Assembly: GCA_039105265.1 (NCBI GenBank) | Contig: JAPFFF010000011.1 | Coordinates: forward strand, 4,650,001-4,714,000 | Direction: 5' to 3' | Source: Tritrichomonas musculus | Taxonomy: Eukaryota; Parabasalia; Tritrichomonadida; Tritrichomonadidae | DNA length: 64,000 bases | Shown here: piece by piece, positions 33,317-44,272 of the stretch | Layout of the letters: the number at the start of each line of letters is the position of its first letter | Position numbering within the stretch: position 1 is the first letter of the stretch | Notes under the pieces: model-generated | Told to the model about the DNA's origin: nothing | Database searches by the model: none | Seen by the model: the letters and a program-made list of their open reading frames with translations, nothing else | Made by a program: the position numbers and the translations under genes

Positions 33317-33586
33317 TTAAAATCTTTATTATAGATTCTAAAACAATTTTGTGTTTTTGTGTGGTTATATTTAAAACTGATTTATCTTCTGATAAATTAA
33401 TTATTATTCAATATAATCACCTATATAAACACTTACATATAAAAATTGTTCAAAAAGAAAATTCATTCTATTATAATTGATACTAAAAAAAATAAAAAAA
33501 TCTCATTAAGTTAATATGCTCCATTTATCAAATAGTATGAAAAGCATTAATAACTAGACTTAAAAATAGAACATCAAATAAATAAA

Positions 33587-34312
33587 TTATTTATTGTTTC
33601 CAACAAGAAGAGAGAATGCTGATGCTGCAGTATCAGTTGGATCTTCATGCTTGAAAAATTCTATTAAAGGTCTTCCTGTGTAATCAAAACATGGATTTTT
33701 AATAAGGGATATAAACTTTTCATAAAGTTTATCCTCTTCTGATGTTCCTGGAGCTTCATCATTCGCATCAAAAGTGAAAGAGGCTCCTGTTTGCGCATCA
33801 CCATCTTGTGGAAAATCGTTAAAGCTAAATTGAAAAGCTCCATCTGCGTTTCCATCGTTTTGATTATCGCCTGTTGGAAATTCTCCAAAGTTAAATTGAA
33901 AAGCGCCTTGATTTGAGTTGTTTTGGTTATCTGAAAATGCGTTATCAAAGAAATCATTTTTTTCTTCTTTTGTTTCGTTATCGTTTTCACTATTTTGTTC
34001 TTCATCTTTCTTATTTTCTTCTTCTTTTACATTATCTTCTTCTTCTATTATATTATCTTCTTTCTCTACTTCTTTTTCTTCTTCTTCTTCTTCTTTCACA
34101 TTATTTTCTTCTTTCTCTTCTTCTTCTTCTTTTGTATCATTTTCATTGTTTTGATTGTTATTTGAGTTCTTATCGGAATTTTCATCTTCAATGTGTGGTT
34201 GCTCTTCATCTTGATCATTTTGATTTTCTGGTTCTGATTGTTGTTGATCTTCTTCATTTTCATTTTCTGGTTCTAGCTGCTCTTGTTGATTTTGTTCTTC
34301 GGAATCACTCAT
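33587..34312 (-). CDS. Acidic low-complexity protein with a conserved-looking C-terminus
   Basis: The ATG at 34312 starts MSDSEEQ. An upstream extension of the frame has no ATG. Residues 5-115 are almost only Glu, Asp, Asn, Gln and Lys. A section with two related GxFQFNF/AFQFSF blocks (around 130-165) follows, and the last 45 residues look folded (LYEKFISLIKNPCFDYTGRPL). I cannot assign a family. Highly acidic Asn-rich tails occur in chaperones and chromatin proteins, but nothing here decides between them. The reverse strand reads open through the repeat only because of composition. Confidence 0.7.
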   Translation of the reverse strand: MSDSEEQNQQEQLEPENENEEDQQQSEPENQNDQDEEQPHIEDENSDKNSNNNQNNENDTKEEEEEKEENNVKEEEEEEKEVEKEDNIIEEEDNVKEEENKKDEEQNSENDNETKEEKNDFFDNAFSDNQNNSNQGAFQFNFGEFPTGDNQNDGNADGAFQFSFNDFPQDGDAQTGASFTFDANDEAPGTSEEDKLYEKFISLIKNPCFDYTGRPLIEFFKHEDPTDTAASAFSLLVGNNK

Positions 34313-34629
34313 TTTAAATTTATAAATATTTTCATTCAATTCTTCAATTCAATTTAAGTTTTTCTTGAAAAAGTTGTATCGCTATAATTAAGTTATAGTT
34401 TGCACTGAAATATCTTAAAATTAATAAAATAAAATCATAATAACATAAAGTTTTAATTATCCACAATTAACAAAAAGAAATAATAATTAAATCGCAACAT
34501 TATCTCTTGGTGAATTAGAAAAACTCATTGGGTATTTGTTCAATAAATGCTTGTAGATCTATAATTTCGGGTTCAATATATGTGTTATTCTAAATATTTT
34601 TATTTTTTGTCAATAATCATATATATCAG

Positions 34630-35480
34630 TGTTGAAAACCGATATCATCATATAAAGAGTGCTTAGTACTTTTATCATCTTTATTTGTTTTAGATATATT
34701 AATTAAATCCAATTGAGTTTCAAAATTTTGATCATCAATATTGTCATTAATATCTTCATTACAAGATGATAAAAAGTAATGGAATTTTTCAAATTCATTA
34801 TTCTTTTCAATAGTAATATCGGTGTTATTATTATCGATAGGATTTTAATCAATGCAATATGTATCATCTCCGAATTCAAATTAAATATTATCTGTTTTAT
34901 CTTCATATTTTGGCTTTACATTATTCGTACCAGTTCTTTTTAATTCATTGTTATTTCGTTTTCATGTTTTTTGGTAACTTTAGGGAGTTGTTGATAATAT
35001 AATTATTATTTCCTGTTGGTGTCATTCTGTAAGTTTTTGAGATTTATTGAATTAATGGAGGTCTATTAATTTCTGTTTCTTTTTTGAATTCTTTTTCTTC
35101 TAAATATTCGAATTCTTGTTATAATGTATCTTGATTGTCTTTTTAATTTTATTATTTAGCTTAATTTTTGTTTTAATTTTAATCTCGCATTTATTTTGAT
35201 AATCAATGGCTAAGATGAATTATATGTTTCTTGATTCATTGATGCTGATGTTGGTTATTTTGATGAGTTATCAATTTTAATAATCTTTTTAGTAGTATTT
35301 CAATTTTTTGAAATCAATGAATTATAGTCAGTATTGTTGGTTCCTTCATATAGTAAATCTTTATCTTTACTTAATAATCTAACTTTACTTCCTTTATTTC
35401 TTGAATCTTCTGAGAAGGAAAGCAATTAAATGAGGAGTCAGAGCTTGATTCACTATTTTGTTGTTAATCATTTGAATAAA
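34630..35480 (-). pseudogene. Decayed Asn/Ser/Gln-rich protein gene
   Basis: The minus strand keeps coding character (for example FEFGDDTYCID, EFEYLEEKEFKKETEINRPP, ASMNQETYNSS) but it is spread over more than one frame and broken by several stops. Many of the stops are TAA where the context suggests Gln (CAA), as if by C-to-T change. Neighbouring genes use TAA as an ordinary stop, so a different genetic code is not the explanation. The original product was low-complexity and I cannot name its family. The bounds are approximate. Confidence 0.45.
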
Positions 35481-36136
35481 ATATATAATCTTTTAAAAGT
35501 TCATTATGAAATTGCAATGGATTTTAAAATGTGATTTATGTATTATTTAATATTAAAAAATAAAATAAGTGAATTATCAAGATTTTGAATATGATCAAAT
35601 GAAGTCTAATAATAATTAGAAATTTAATTTGATTGATTTTGAAATAAATATATTGATTGTATGGAATCAAATATTTGCTTTTAATTAAAAAAGTTAACAA
35701 ATATTTTAATATTTTTTCAAATTTCTCGATTTGCAGATTTCTATTGATTTTCTTGATTGCGTGAAAAACTACTTATTCACTGTGAAGAAATATTTCATTC
35801 TTATGAATTGATGGTACTTAGATTTATGAACATCATGGTTTATTTCAAAATAATTACTTTTGATATAATTTAAATAAACAATTCAATTAATTCACAAGCT
35901 TTCATAAATATCAAATGAAGATTAAGAAATAAAATTTTGTAAATCATTTTAAGGATTTAGGAAGATTTAGATGGTTTGGTTGATTCGAATTTGATTAAAA
36001 TTGATTTTTTAGATTTTTGAAATGCCCGCTAATAAACAGAAATCTCTGAAAACATAAAAAAAATTCAATTCGAATTTTTTTATTTTTGGGTAATTTTGAC
36101 TTGTTTTTTGGCCTTATAGTAATTTTTTTTATTTAT
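35481..36136. other. AT-rich spacer upstream of an importin-beta-like gene
   Basis: Apart from possible further remnants of the decayed gene on the minus strand, I see no ORF, RNA or notable repeat. It should hold the promoter of the gene at 36137. Confidence 0.5.
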
Positions 36137-38740
36137 ATGCTTCAAGAAAATCCATCCGATAACCAGCAATGTGATATAAAACAAGTTTCTCTCACCCTTC
36201 GCGAGCTTCTTATTGAAGCTCAGGATTCCGATAATCCTAATTTTGCTTTAGCGCAAAGAGTATTACAAGAAGCTAAAACTCAAGATCCTTACGGATTTGC
36301 ATCTCAGTTGATTAAAGAAGTTAAAGATCCAGATGTACCATACAACGTTCTTTTTCTTGCATTAGTTCTTATAACTCACTGCTTTTCAATGAGTGTAATA
36401 CCAATCTCAAAAGAGCATCGACAGCTTAGTAGTAGTTTTCCATCCGAAATGATATCGCAGCTTATTGATATTACGTTCGAACTTTTTTTAAACAAGCATG
36501 ATGCTATTCGAAATACAGCAATTCATCTTTTTACATTAATTGCTATAACTCAAGTTCAAAATATTCATACACTTGGAATAGACAAAAGACTAATTGAAAT
36601 GCTTACAGGTGCGCAAAGTGTTGAAACAATTTTAAGTTCAACTGAGTGCATTTGGAATTTAATGCTTCATCATAATTTTTCACCTGAAGAGCAGCAAATT
36701 ATAATCCAAACGTTGTTTCAAATATTATCTCTTCAAAATGATGATACCCAGTTAATTGATCGTTGTATTCGTCTTTTAGGTTCTTTTTCATATTTAATTC
36801 CGAGACTTTTTGACAGTGAAGAGCAATTTATTCATTTCATTCTTCAAATTATGAACTTCTTCTCCTGCCCTGAACTAAAAGAAGCAGTTTATCAATTTTT
36901 CGATAGCGCACTGATTTATACTCCGGCACTATTAAATATTATTATTAATCCACTACTTGCCTCATCAGTCGATGATCTCATGACATTAACGAATCGTAAT
37001 ATTTTAATTAAAATTATTGTTTTGTGGGAATCGCTTGTGACAAAAGAGATAATTACATGTCATCCAGATTTTATCACTAAAGTTATTCCGCAGATTTTAC
37101 CGCCTCTCATCAGCATAATGCAAACTGTCAATACAACAAGAGTGCTTGATTATACTGAATGGGAGCCATACACAGCTGCTTATTCTTGTATTCAAGCATT
37201 TGCGGTTGCCCAGCCTGACGCTGTTTTGCCCCTTCTTTCAAACTATATTACAGATGCATCGCAGTCAACTAGTCCATTTGACAGAGAAGGTGCTATAAAA
37301 TCTCTCAGAATTACGTTTCAAGTCGCATCAAAAGAAATACTAGATCAGATAACGCCCGATTCTTTACGGCTTTTGTTGATGCGAATCAATGATTCTGCAC
37401 CACGAGTCAGAGCAGCCGTTGTTGATTGTCTTATTGTTGTCATCAATGCACGTATGCATGAATGTAACTATGCCGATGAAAATAGTTCAAGCAGCAGTAA
37501 TAGTAATAGTTCGTCATCATCGAATTCAAGTGGAGCCATGTTTCATTCTTCTGAAAGCAATAATAACAACAATAATGGTAATATTAATCTTTTTTCATGG
37601 CATATTTTTGCTCCATTTGTCAATCCTCTTTTTGAATTGGGAAGAGATGTTGAACCTACTGCCAAGCAGGCATTTGAAGCGCTTCGTTTAATTGCTAAGT
37701 TTGATGATTTTGATCAATATCCGATTTTTTTTCAAACAATTGTTTCAACAATTCCTTGTCTGCCAAATTCAGTCATGCCGCAAGCAATCGAATGTCTTTC
37801 TCTCGCAGTTCATTCAAATGTATCAAAAGATGTTATCTTTGTTGTTTTTCAATTTTTGTATAATTTCCTCATGCATGTGTTAAGTGAATGGAGAACTTAC
37901 GCTATTCTCGACATGATTTGTAAAGTAATGTCGACTGTTTTAATCAATTCTGATCAAAGGGTCGCAGAATATGCTGAGCCTTTATGTAATACAATGTATG
38001 CTTGTTTTAAAGATTTATCACTTTCAAATTCATTAACTGTTATTGCCTCACTTTCATTTCCAGCTCGTGATTTTATTCAAATGCAAATTCCAATATTCAT
38101 GCCACTTGTTATGGAGGCCCAAAGTCGTTATAATGATCCTGGTGTTTTAATCCCTTCGATTCGAATTGTTGCCTTAATTGTTAACCGTTTAGACCTTAGT
38201 GAAGAGATTTTTACCCAATTAATGAATAATATGTTTGAATCATTAAAGCTTGGTGAAACAGCGCCAGCAAAAGCTGAGATATTAAATGTATTTTGTATAT
38301 TAGTGACGAAAAAAACGGAAATGTTTCGACCTTTCATTCGCAAGCTTTATTGCGGAATGCTATATCTTGTAACATATTTAGAAAATGTATATCAAATATA
38401 CTTAGAATGTACAGCACAAATTGTGTCTAATATTTGTCATTTGTGTGTAGCATTAATTAGGGTAGTATCGAAAGAAGATCAACATCATATTTTTGCACTC
38501 GGAATTCAGTTGATTAATACCGTGGTAAAAATGCCAAAATTACTGTCACAAATTAACGAGGATTTAGTTGACGTAATTCTTTGTTTATTACAAAACTTTA
38601 GAGATGAAACTAAACAGCAAATCCAACAAATTCCAAGTATTTCGGAAGTTTTAAGATCAGGATTAAAACTTGTCCAAAGATCCGATGCAGAAATTGAACA
38701 ACTTATGTCTGAATTAATGAATTCTGTTCAAAATTCTTAA
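36137..38740 (+). CDS. Importin-beta-like HEAT-repeat nuclear transport receptor
   Basis: The ATG at 36137 gives 867 residues. The frame is open further upstream but has no ATG there. The protein is a solenoid of HEAT repeats throughout. The N-terminus (NFALAQRVLQEAKTQDPYGFASQLIKEV) has the layout of the importin-beta N-terminal domain, and the middle (TRVLDYTEWEPYTAAYSCIQ, NDSAPRVRAAVVDCLIVVI) matches the importin-beta1 core, where a similar 'DWNPCKAAGVC' segment occurs. About 40 residues of Ser/Asn repeat (near 455-495) interrupt the repeats like a flexible loop. The length matches importin-beta1 (about 870 residues). It is predicted to bind FG nucleoporins and RanGTP. It is one of three such genes in the window. 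Confidence 0.8.
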   Translation: MLQENPSDNQQCDIKQVSLTLRELLIEAQDSDNPNFALAQRVLQEAKTQDPYGFASQLIKEVKDPDVPYNVLFLALVLITHCFSMSVIPISKEHRQLSSSFPSEMISQLIDITFELFLNKHDAIRNTAIHLFTLIAITQVQNIHTLGIDKRLIEMLTGAQSVETILSSTECIWNLMLHHNFSPEEQQIIIQTLFQILSLQNDDTQLIDRCIRLLGSFSYLIPRLFDSEEQFIHFILQIMNFFSCPELKEAVYQFFDSALIYTPALLNIIINPLLASSVDDLMTLTNRNILIKIIVLWESLVTKEIITCHPDFITKVIPQILPPLISIMQTVNTTRVLDYTEWEPYTAAYSCIQAFAVAQPDAVLPLLSNYITDASQSTSPFDREGAIKSLRITFQVASKEILDQITPDSLRLLLMRINDSAPRVRAAVVDCLIVVINARMHECNYADENSSSSSNSNSSSSSNSSGAMFHSSESNNNNNNGNINLFSWHIFAPFVNPLFELGRDVEPTAKQAFEALRLIAKFDDFDQYPIFFQTIVSTIPCLPNSVMPQAIECLSLAVHSNVSKDVIFVVFQFLYNFLMHVLSEWRTYAILDMICKVMSTVLINSDQRVAEYAEPLCNTMYACFKDLSLSNSLTVIASLSFPARDFIQMQIPIFMPLVMEAQSRYNDPGVLIPSIRIVALIVNRLDLSEEIFTQLMNNMFESLKLGETAPAKAEILNVFCILVTKKTEMFRPFIRKLYCGMLYLVTYLENVYQIYLECTAQIVSNICHLCVALIRVVSKEDQHHIFALGIQLINTVVKMPKLLSQINEDLVDVILCLLQNFRDETKQQIQQIPSISEVLRSGLKLVQRSDAEIEQLMSELMNSVQNS

Positions 38741-38747
38741 GTTATTT

Positions 38748-38755
38748 TAACGATA
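38748..38755 (+). promoter_or_regulatory. TAACGATA, Myb-recognition-element-like site
   Basis: TAACGATA equals the MRE-2r sequence known from Trichomonas vaginalis promoters. It lies about 145 bases before the ATG at 38899 and 8 bases after the stop of the preceding gene. A few chance matches are expected in a window of this composition. Confidence 0.25.
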
Positions 38756-38898
38756 TCATTTTTATATATTTCAAAATTGTATCTTATAAATATTTTTTTT
38801 TCCTTTGGTAAATCTATTATTTAAGAATTCTTTTTAATTTTCTTGAATTTATGAGAAAAGAATGATATTGAGTAAAATCTATTAATAAACGGCAACAA

Positions 38899-40074
38899 AT
38901 GAAATTGAAATTATTCAATCATATGATTGAATCAAGTTATGATAATCTTTTATATCGATATAAAGAGCTGGAAAAGCACACTCACGAAATAGAGTATCAA
39001 AACAATATGCTAAGATCAGAATTAAATCAAAAAGCAGAAATTTTATCTCAAGTTACCAAAGAATTGTCTCAAATTCAAATGGAATATAAACAAGCTGTTG
39101 ACAAGATTGTTGAATTAAGTTCAATGAGGAAAGAAAAAAATTTTAATAATTTTGATAATATTCAAAATGAACAAATGAAAGGGCAAGTGCCCTTCATTGA
39201 AAGTTTACATAATCATGGTTGGTCATCGGAATATCAAAACCGTTTGAACAAGTATAACCATTACAAGCAATATGATTATGAAAATTTTAGAGAATTTCAA
39301 AATTATCCAAAAGAAATTAATGATAAATTAGAAAATAAAATTATGTATTATAGTGAACGTATTAATCAGCTCAATAAAGAAATGAAAAGATGGAAAAATT
39401 TTGCTATAAGAGTATTTGATATATCATCTGAAGCCCTTGGGCTTGAACCAGAATTTCCAAATCACGAATCTCATATGCAAAGACAAATAACGGTAGAACT
39501 AGTTGAGCAATTAGCCAAAAAAAAAGCGGACGATTCTGAAATACAAAGAAAGTATCAATTATTGCAAAATAGATATAATTCACTCAGTCAATATTTAAAT
39601 AAAGTTAAATATCAGTGTAACGTATTAACTGAAAAGGCACAAAGTTTTTTCAATAATAATCCTTCCGAAAGAATTGGAGAAATTTCTCTTATTGAAGAAA
39701 TCGTGAAGCAAGATAACTATTATAAAGAACCTATTTCTTTACGAGATAATTCAAATAAAAATAGATTATTACATATTAATGGTAATGAATTTGATAGTGA
39801 CGATGAATTTTTAAATGTACGAAAGAAACAACGAAAAAGTAGTTCAAATAATAATCCAGTTCAATCTAATCATGGTTCTTCATCTTTTTCATCTTTTGAT
39901 AATAGTTTTGAGAGTATTAAAAATCTTGTGAAATCTTTTTCTCGACAATATCCAAAAGAGGACTATCAATCCAATGTTTTAAAGAAAAGCTCTAAAAGGA
40001 AAGGTACAAAATTTTCCAGTAACACAGATTTTTCATTTGAATCTCATGAAACTGATGTGTCTGATTTCAACTAA
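38899..40074 (+). CDS. Coiled-coil protein, 391 aa
   Basis: The ATG at 38899 starts an N-terminal coiled coil at about residues 10-75 (YKELEKHTHEIEYQNNMLRS; LNQKAEILSQVTKELSQIQM), a Tyr/Asn-rich break, then further coiled coil at about 145-255. The last 120 residues are Ser/Asn rich and basic, with KKQRKSSSNNN and KKSSKRKG patches that could act as nuclear localisation signals. I do not recognise a family. No membrane segment or catalytic motif is seen. It follows the importin-beta-like gene on the same strand, 158 bases downstream. Confidence 0.78.
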   Translation: MKLKLFNHMIESSYDNLLYRYKELEKHTHEIEYQNNMLRSELNQKAEILSQVTKELSQIQMEYKQAVDKIVELSSMRKEKNFNNFDNIQNEQMKGQVPFIESLHNHGWSSEYQNRLNKYNHYKQYDYENFREFQNYPKEINDKLENKIMYYSERINQLNKEMKRWKNFAIRVFDISSEALGLEPEFPNHESHMQRQITVELVEQLAKKKADDSEIQRKYQLLQNRYNSLSQYLNKVKYQCNVLTEKAQSFFNNNPSERIGEISLIEEIVKQDNYYKEPISLRDNSNKNRLLHINGNEFDSDDEFLNVRKKQRKSSSNNNPVQSNHGSSSFSSFDNSFESIKNLVKSFSRQYPKEDYQSNVLKKSSKRKGTKFSSNTDFSFESHETDVSDFN

Positions 40075-40976
40075 AAGTATTAATTGTGGCATTTAAAAAA
40101 AAATCATTGATGAATCATTAATTATAATTCATTGAGCTTTTTCAATTTAATTTTTTTTTATGCTTGAGAATGCATTTTGTAATGAAACCCAACTTAATAT
40201 ATATTATATCAGAAATTGCAAAATTAATATTTTTGTCTAAATATATCTATTGGATTATGTAATTTTATAAAATAGAGTCTATATACTTATTAAATAATAT
40301 TTATTTAATGATTAAGATATTAATATGATAAACATCATACGCAATAACGAATAGAGTTTAATTGATCTGTTTGAAAATAAATTTCAAAGAAAGCAAATCA
40401 TCAATTTTTTGTGATAATTATCTGATATTTGTTTCAATATTTTCAAAAGATAAATTCTCCAAAAACTTTTTGTATCAAAAAATAAAACTCATCATGATAA
40501 ATAATTCAAAATTTAAACCTTTTTTTTTTATTTGCAACTTCAATTTAAATTAAAAATGCATTATATTGATAACCACCTATTTTTATTTATTTTAAAATTA
40601 TTAATAATATATTACATTATATAAATTATTGAAATTATGCATACAATCTTTTTGAAACCTATTTATTAATGAAGAAAATATAGTTTATTTTGAATAGGAG
40701 GTGCAAATAAAAAAAAAAGGTTTATCTCGTAATTCTATTATGATTACAGAATTATAATATTATATATAATATTATGATGCAATTAAAATATGATATTCAA
40801 TGTTAAATTGAATATTCTATGTTGCTATTATGATTATGGATAATTTTTTTTTTTTATTGTACTAAACTCTTTTGAAAGTTTTGTTTTCAAATATTTCAGT
40901 GATAGATAGATCTAAATTCTATGAGTTAAAATAAAAAGTTTGATAGTTTTATACAAATTGTTATAAATATTTTGAT
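40075..40976. other. AT-rich spacer with palindromes
   Basis: A perfect 22-base AT palindrome lies at 40754-40775. A hairpin lies close by at about 40793-40818 (GATATTCAAT, 6-base loop, near-matching reverse). Two clustered palindromes suggest a terminator, a matrix-type site or a decayed foldback element; none is proven. I see no gene in this stretch. Confidence 0.5.
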
Positions 40977-41294
40977 ATGAAAAGCATCACTTCAAATCCT
41001 TCACCCTCTTCATTTCCAATTTTTTCTACTTATCAAATTGCTACTGCTGCTACAATGGCATCAAATAAGCCATCGAATATTAAAATGACTGCAATTACAA
41101 TATTTGTTGTTGTTGGTATTTGTGTTATTGCTGGATGTATATCAATGATTTATTGTTATTATGTTCATAAGAAAAGTATGGTTATCCAGTCAAAACAAAA
41201 TTTAGATGAAATGACTCCCCCTATCCTAACTTTAAAAGAAAAAAATAGTAATTATACTATATTCCCAGACACTGAAAAGCCAAATGAAGTTTAG
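40977..41294 (+). CDS. Small single-pass membrane protein, 105 aa
   Basis: The ATG at 40977 gives a Ser/Thr/Pro-rich N-terminus of 35 residues, one strong hydrophobic segment at about 37-60 (TAITIFVVVGICVIAGCI) ending in YCYYVHKK, and a 42-residue tail with acidic and Tyr residues (NSNYTIF). The basic residues after the span suggest the tail is cytosolic. Surface adhesins of trichomonads (BspA-like) often end in such a span and tail, so this could be a detached end of one, or a small regulator in its own right. Family unknown. Codon use looks coding. Confidence 0.55.
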   Translation: MKSITSNPSPSSFPIFSTYQIATAATMASNKPSNIKMTAITIFVVVGICVIAGCISMIYCYYVHKKSMVIQSKQNLDEMTPPILTLKEKNSNYTIFPDTEKPNEV

Positions 41295-41824
41295 ATTGAG
41301 TTTTGTGTTCTTTTTTTATTTATTGTTTTAATTAGATTGCTTTTCAAAATTTGTTTGTTTTTTAAATAAATAAGTCAATATTTACTGATTTCAATTTTGA
41401 TTTTATATATTGTATAATGCATGTTTATAGAATTAAAGCAGTTATTTAAAAAGATGAATGATTTTTAAAAAAATGTAATATCAAATGTTACTTATACACA
41501 TATTCCTTTTTATGATATGTCAAAAAAATTGTTTCCCATGGGTTTTGCTAATCAAAAAAACAATTTAAATTGTTTTAAATGTTACATTAACTAATACTAT
41601 TTGACATTTAAGAAAAATCTGGAAATTATCAGTTTCATATATTTGTCTGATACATTAATTAAGTTTATTATACATTTCTACAAGAAAGCAATGAAGATAT
41701 TTTCAAGCCTAAATATTTTAGTGATCATTCAAAAATTGAAGCGAAATTGAAATTTGAAAATCCAGATTTTACTTAAAATTTTCTTCTATTTAATTTTTGA
41801 ATAATACATTTTGGTCGTATAAGA
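41295..41824. other. AT-rich spacer with a perfect 20-base palindrome
   Basis: The sequence 41557-41576 (AAAACAATTTAAATTGTTTT) is a perfect palindrome of 20 bases. Otherwise I see no ORF or RNA. It should hold the promoter of the HEAT-repeat gene at 41825. Confidence 0.55.
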
Positions 41825-44272
41825 ATGGATCAAAACAATCTTTATAAGACACTTTTATTATTTTGTAAGGAAGTAAGTGAAACAGAAAATGATGACATTA
41901 AAGATCAGCCAAAAATCAGTGATATATGGTCTTCTTTATATCAAATCGCTATTGAAAATCCAAAACATATTTCAATTTTTTTCCCTTTGATTAAAAATTT
42001 TTCCTTGTTAGTTCCTGACTTTCAAGAATATTCAGCCCCAGAAATTGAATCTGCTCTAAGTATTTTAACAAATTGTTCAAATGATTATCAAACAAGATTT
42101 AAAGCTTCAATTCCACTTATATCTTTAATATCATTTCTTTCTTTCCAGCAATTTGGTCAAATAATTTCATCATATATTGATTTGATTAATCAGCAAATAT
42201 CAAATGAATCAAAGTTTCCTGAAGAATCATTGAACTTGCTTGATACCATTGATTTTTCATTTATCACTGAAGAGACTGCAGAAAGTGTTTTTGATTGTGT
42301 TAAAGTACAAGTTGAATCAGAAAAGCAAACTGCTGCTTCATTATTTTTATATGCCAGCTTTTCTGATTGTATCTTTTCAGCAAATCCAGATAATATTCCA
42401 ACAGTTTGTTCATGGGTAATTAAAAATCTTCAATCGAATAATCGTATTAATCAAATGTCTTCCTTATACTTGCTTGAAAAATCATCAATACAACTTGGAA
42501 GCAATTTATTATCAATTCCTAAAAATTTATTTTCATCTTTTTCTGATCTTTTGATAAAAGATGATGACTTAGAGTTATGTTATCGCGCTCATAAAGCAAC
42601 TCGCCAACTAATTGCAAACAAGATACTTGAAAATAAAGATATAGTTAAAGTAATTATTTCACAATTTCCAAAATACCAAGAGAAATACTATGAATTCTTT
42701 TTCAAGCTCATACAGAGATATTTGGACAATTATGAAGACGCCAATCTTGAAGTTGTTCAAGAAATTTTAGATTTTGTTACAGATTGTTTAGCAAATCCAA
42801 AAATGACTATGCCATATATCAAAGGGAAATGTATTGAATGCATTTCACAAATTGCTGCAATTGATAAACTTTATATAGAGGATGTTTACGAAGAAGCTTT
42901 TGATATTGCTATAGACTTGCTAGATAAAGAAAATCAATGTTTAACAGAAGTAACAAATTATTTTTTAATGGTCAATCAAAGTTTTCCAGGACCAAAAGTG
43001 CCAATAATATATCAAAGACTACCTGTATTAGCGAATTCATTAATTACAGAGTCAAAGGATTGCCAGAACGATGAAAAAGCTAAGAAAAAGTTGATGGAAA
43101 GAGCAGCATCTCTTGCATCTATAGTTCAAAGCAATACTACATTTCCAGATGTTGTAAAAACCATTGTTTCTTTTGTAATCTCAAGTCTTGATTCAGATCT
43201 TAAAACTAAAGGTGATCTTTATTTCATGTGTTCAGTAATTATCGCTCTCAGAGCCCAACTTGATGAAGAATCCGCAAAGAAAATATTTGCTCAATATTCA
43301 ATTCTTGCCAAAAATGAAACAATATCGCCAAGATTGAATGCAATTCTTCATACAATGAAAAAAATTCTCACAAAATTTGATGTTGATCCGATAGCTTCAG
43401 AATTTATCGATATTCTTATCAAAGGAGATATCAAATTCATTGGCGGTTTTCCTCTCTTTTCTTGCATGGATGAAAAAACAATGATATTTTACTTTGTCGC
43501 TGCTTATATTAGAAAATATCCGTTAAAATCGGATAAAATTTGCGATGTCCTAATTGATTGCGTTCCTAATATGCGACAAGGAATGTTACCAGCTGTTCTT
43601 GAGCCACTTGAAGCGGGAATTCATTCAAGTGTTGTTCCCCATGACTCATGTACCAAATTATATCACGAAATTGTCGAAATTACATCAAAATTGTCTTTGG
43701 AAGAAGATGAAGAAGAAGTTATCGCATGTATTGAAATTCTATCTGAAATTGGTCGTTCAAATCCAGACGTTTTTGATGGTAACGAATTATTTGGCCTAAT
43801 TAAGACACTTATTGGAGAACTTGGAGATTCAAACGATGATGAAAGTATTGAAGATGTTAAAGAAATACCACCAATGGGACCTATAACTCGATTCGCACTC
43901 GAATTGTGCATCCTCAAATATGTTAAGATCGAAATTGATCAAGAATTAATATTAAAATTAGTAAGATTTTTGCCTTTGTCTCCACAAATAACTTCAATGG
44001 AAAATATAATGAAATTGATTGTAGATTCTATTCTTCCAGATAAACAGAAATTCGGTTTTCTCACATTTCCATGTTGTTTTGCTATAACAAAATTGTTAAT
44101 CCTTCAAGATAGTGAACTCAAGGAATATGATTTTGATCCTCAATTTGTAATATCAATGAAGAATATCTTAAAAAAAATGGTTCATGATGATCGAAACATT
44201 GAAAAACAGATTTCTATGAAATTCAGATCGCAAAGACCTAAGCTCAATCGTTTTGCAAAGTTATTAAAGTAA
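41825..44272 (+). CDS. HEAT-repeat importin-beta-family protein (IPO4/IPO5-like)
   Basis: The 815-residue protein is a regular helical solenoid. Its early segment TNCSNDYQTRFKASIPLISLIS, followed by QQFGQIISSYIDL, and later ANPKMTMPYIKGKCIECIS, then YEEAFDIAIDLLDKENQCLTEVTNYFLMV, resemble the IPO4/IPO5 (Kap121/Kap123) pattern of N-terminal repeats. An acidic helix (LEEDEEEVIACIEIL) lies at about 620-635 and a basic tail (KKMVHDDRNIEKQ, FRSQRPKLNRFAKLLK) ends it. The length is slightly short for the family (about 1,000-1,100). Predicted role: import of histones or ribosomal proteins, by family only. No catalytic motif. Confidence 0.72.
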   Translation: MDQNNLYKTLLLFCKEVSETENDDIKDQPKISDIWSSLYQIAIENPKHISIFFPLIKNFSLLVPDFQEYSAPEIESALSILTNCSNDYQTRFKASIPLISLISFLSFQQFGQIISSYIDLINQQISNESKFPEESLNLLDTIDFSFITEETAESVFDCVKVQVESEKQTAASLFLYASFSDCIFSANPDNIPTVCSWVIKNLQSNNRINQMSSLYLLEKSSIQLGSNLLSIPKNLFSSFSDLLIKDDDLELCYRAHKATRQLIANKILENKDIVKVIISQFPKYQEKYYEFFFKLIQRYLDNYEDANLEVVQEILDFVTDCLANPKMTMPYIKGKCIECISQIAAIDKLYIEDVYEEAFDIAIDLLDKENQCLTEVTNYFLMVNQSFPGPKVPIIYQRLPVLANSLITESKDCQNDEKAKKKLMERAASLASIVQSNTTFPDVVKTIVSFVISSLDSDLKTKGDLYFMCSVIIALRAQLDEESAKKIFAQYSILAKNETISPRLNAILHTMKKILTKFDVDPIASEFIDILIKGDIKFIGGFPLFSCMDEKTMIFYFVAAYIRKYPLKSDKICDVLIDCVPNMRQGMLPAVLEPLEAGIHSSVVPHDSCTKLYHEIVEITSKLSLEEDEEEVIACIEILSEIGRSNPDVFDGNELFGLIKTLIGELGDSNDDESIEDVKEIPPMGPITRFALELCILKYVKIEIDQELILKLVRFLPLSPQITSMENIMKLIVDSILPDKQKFGFLTFPCCFAITKLLILQDSELKEYDFDPQFVISMKNILKKMVHDDRNIEKQISMKFRSQRPKLNRFAKLLK

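Noticed and set aside
33913-34317. Long Leu/Phe/Ser-rich frames on the plus strand opposite the acidic gene
   Set aside because: They are the complement of GAA/GAG repeats encoding poly-Glu; the product would be meaningless low-complexity sequence, and the minus frame has a sensible folded C-terminus.
34630-35480. Reassigned stop codons (TAA read as Gln) in this stretch
   Set aside because: Intact genes in the window end at TAA and contain none internally, so decay of one gene is the simpler explanation.
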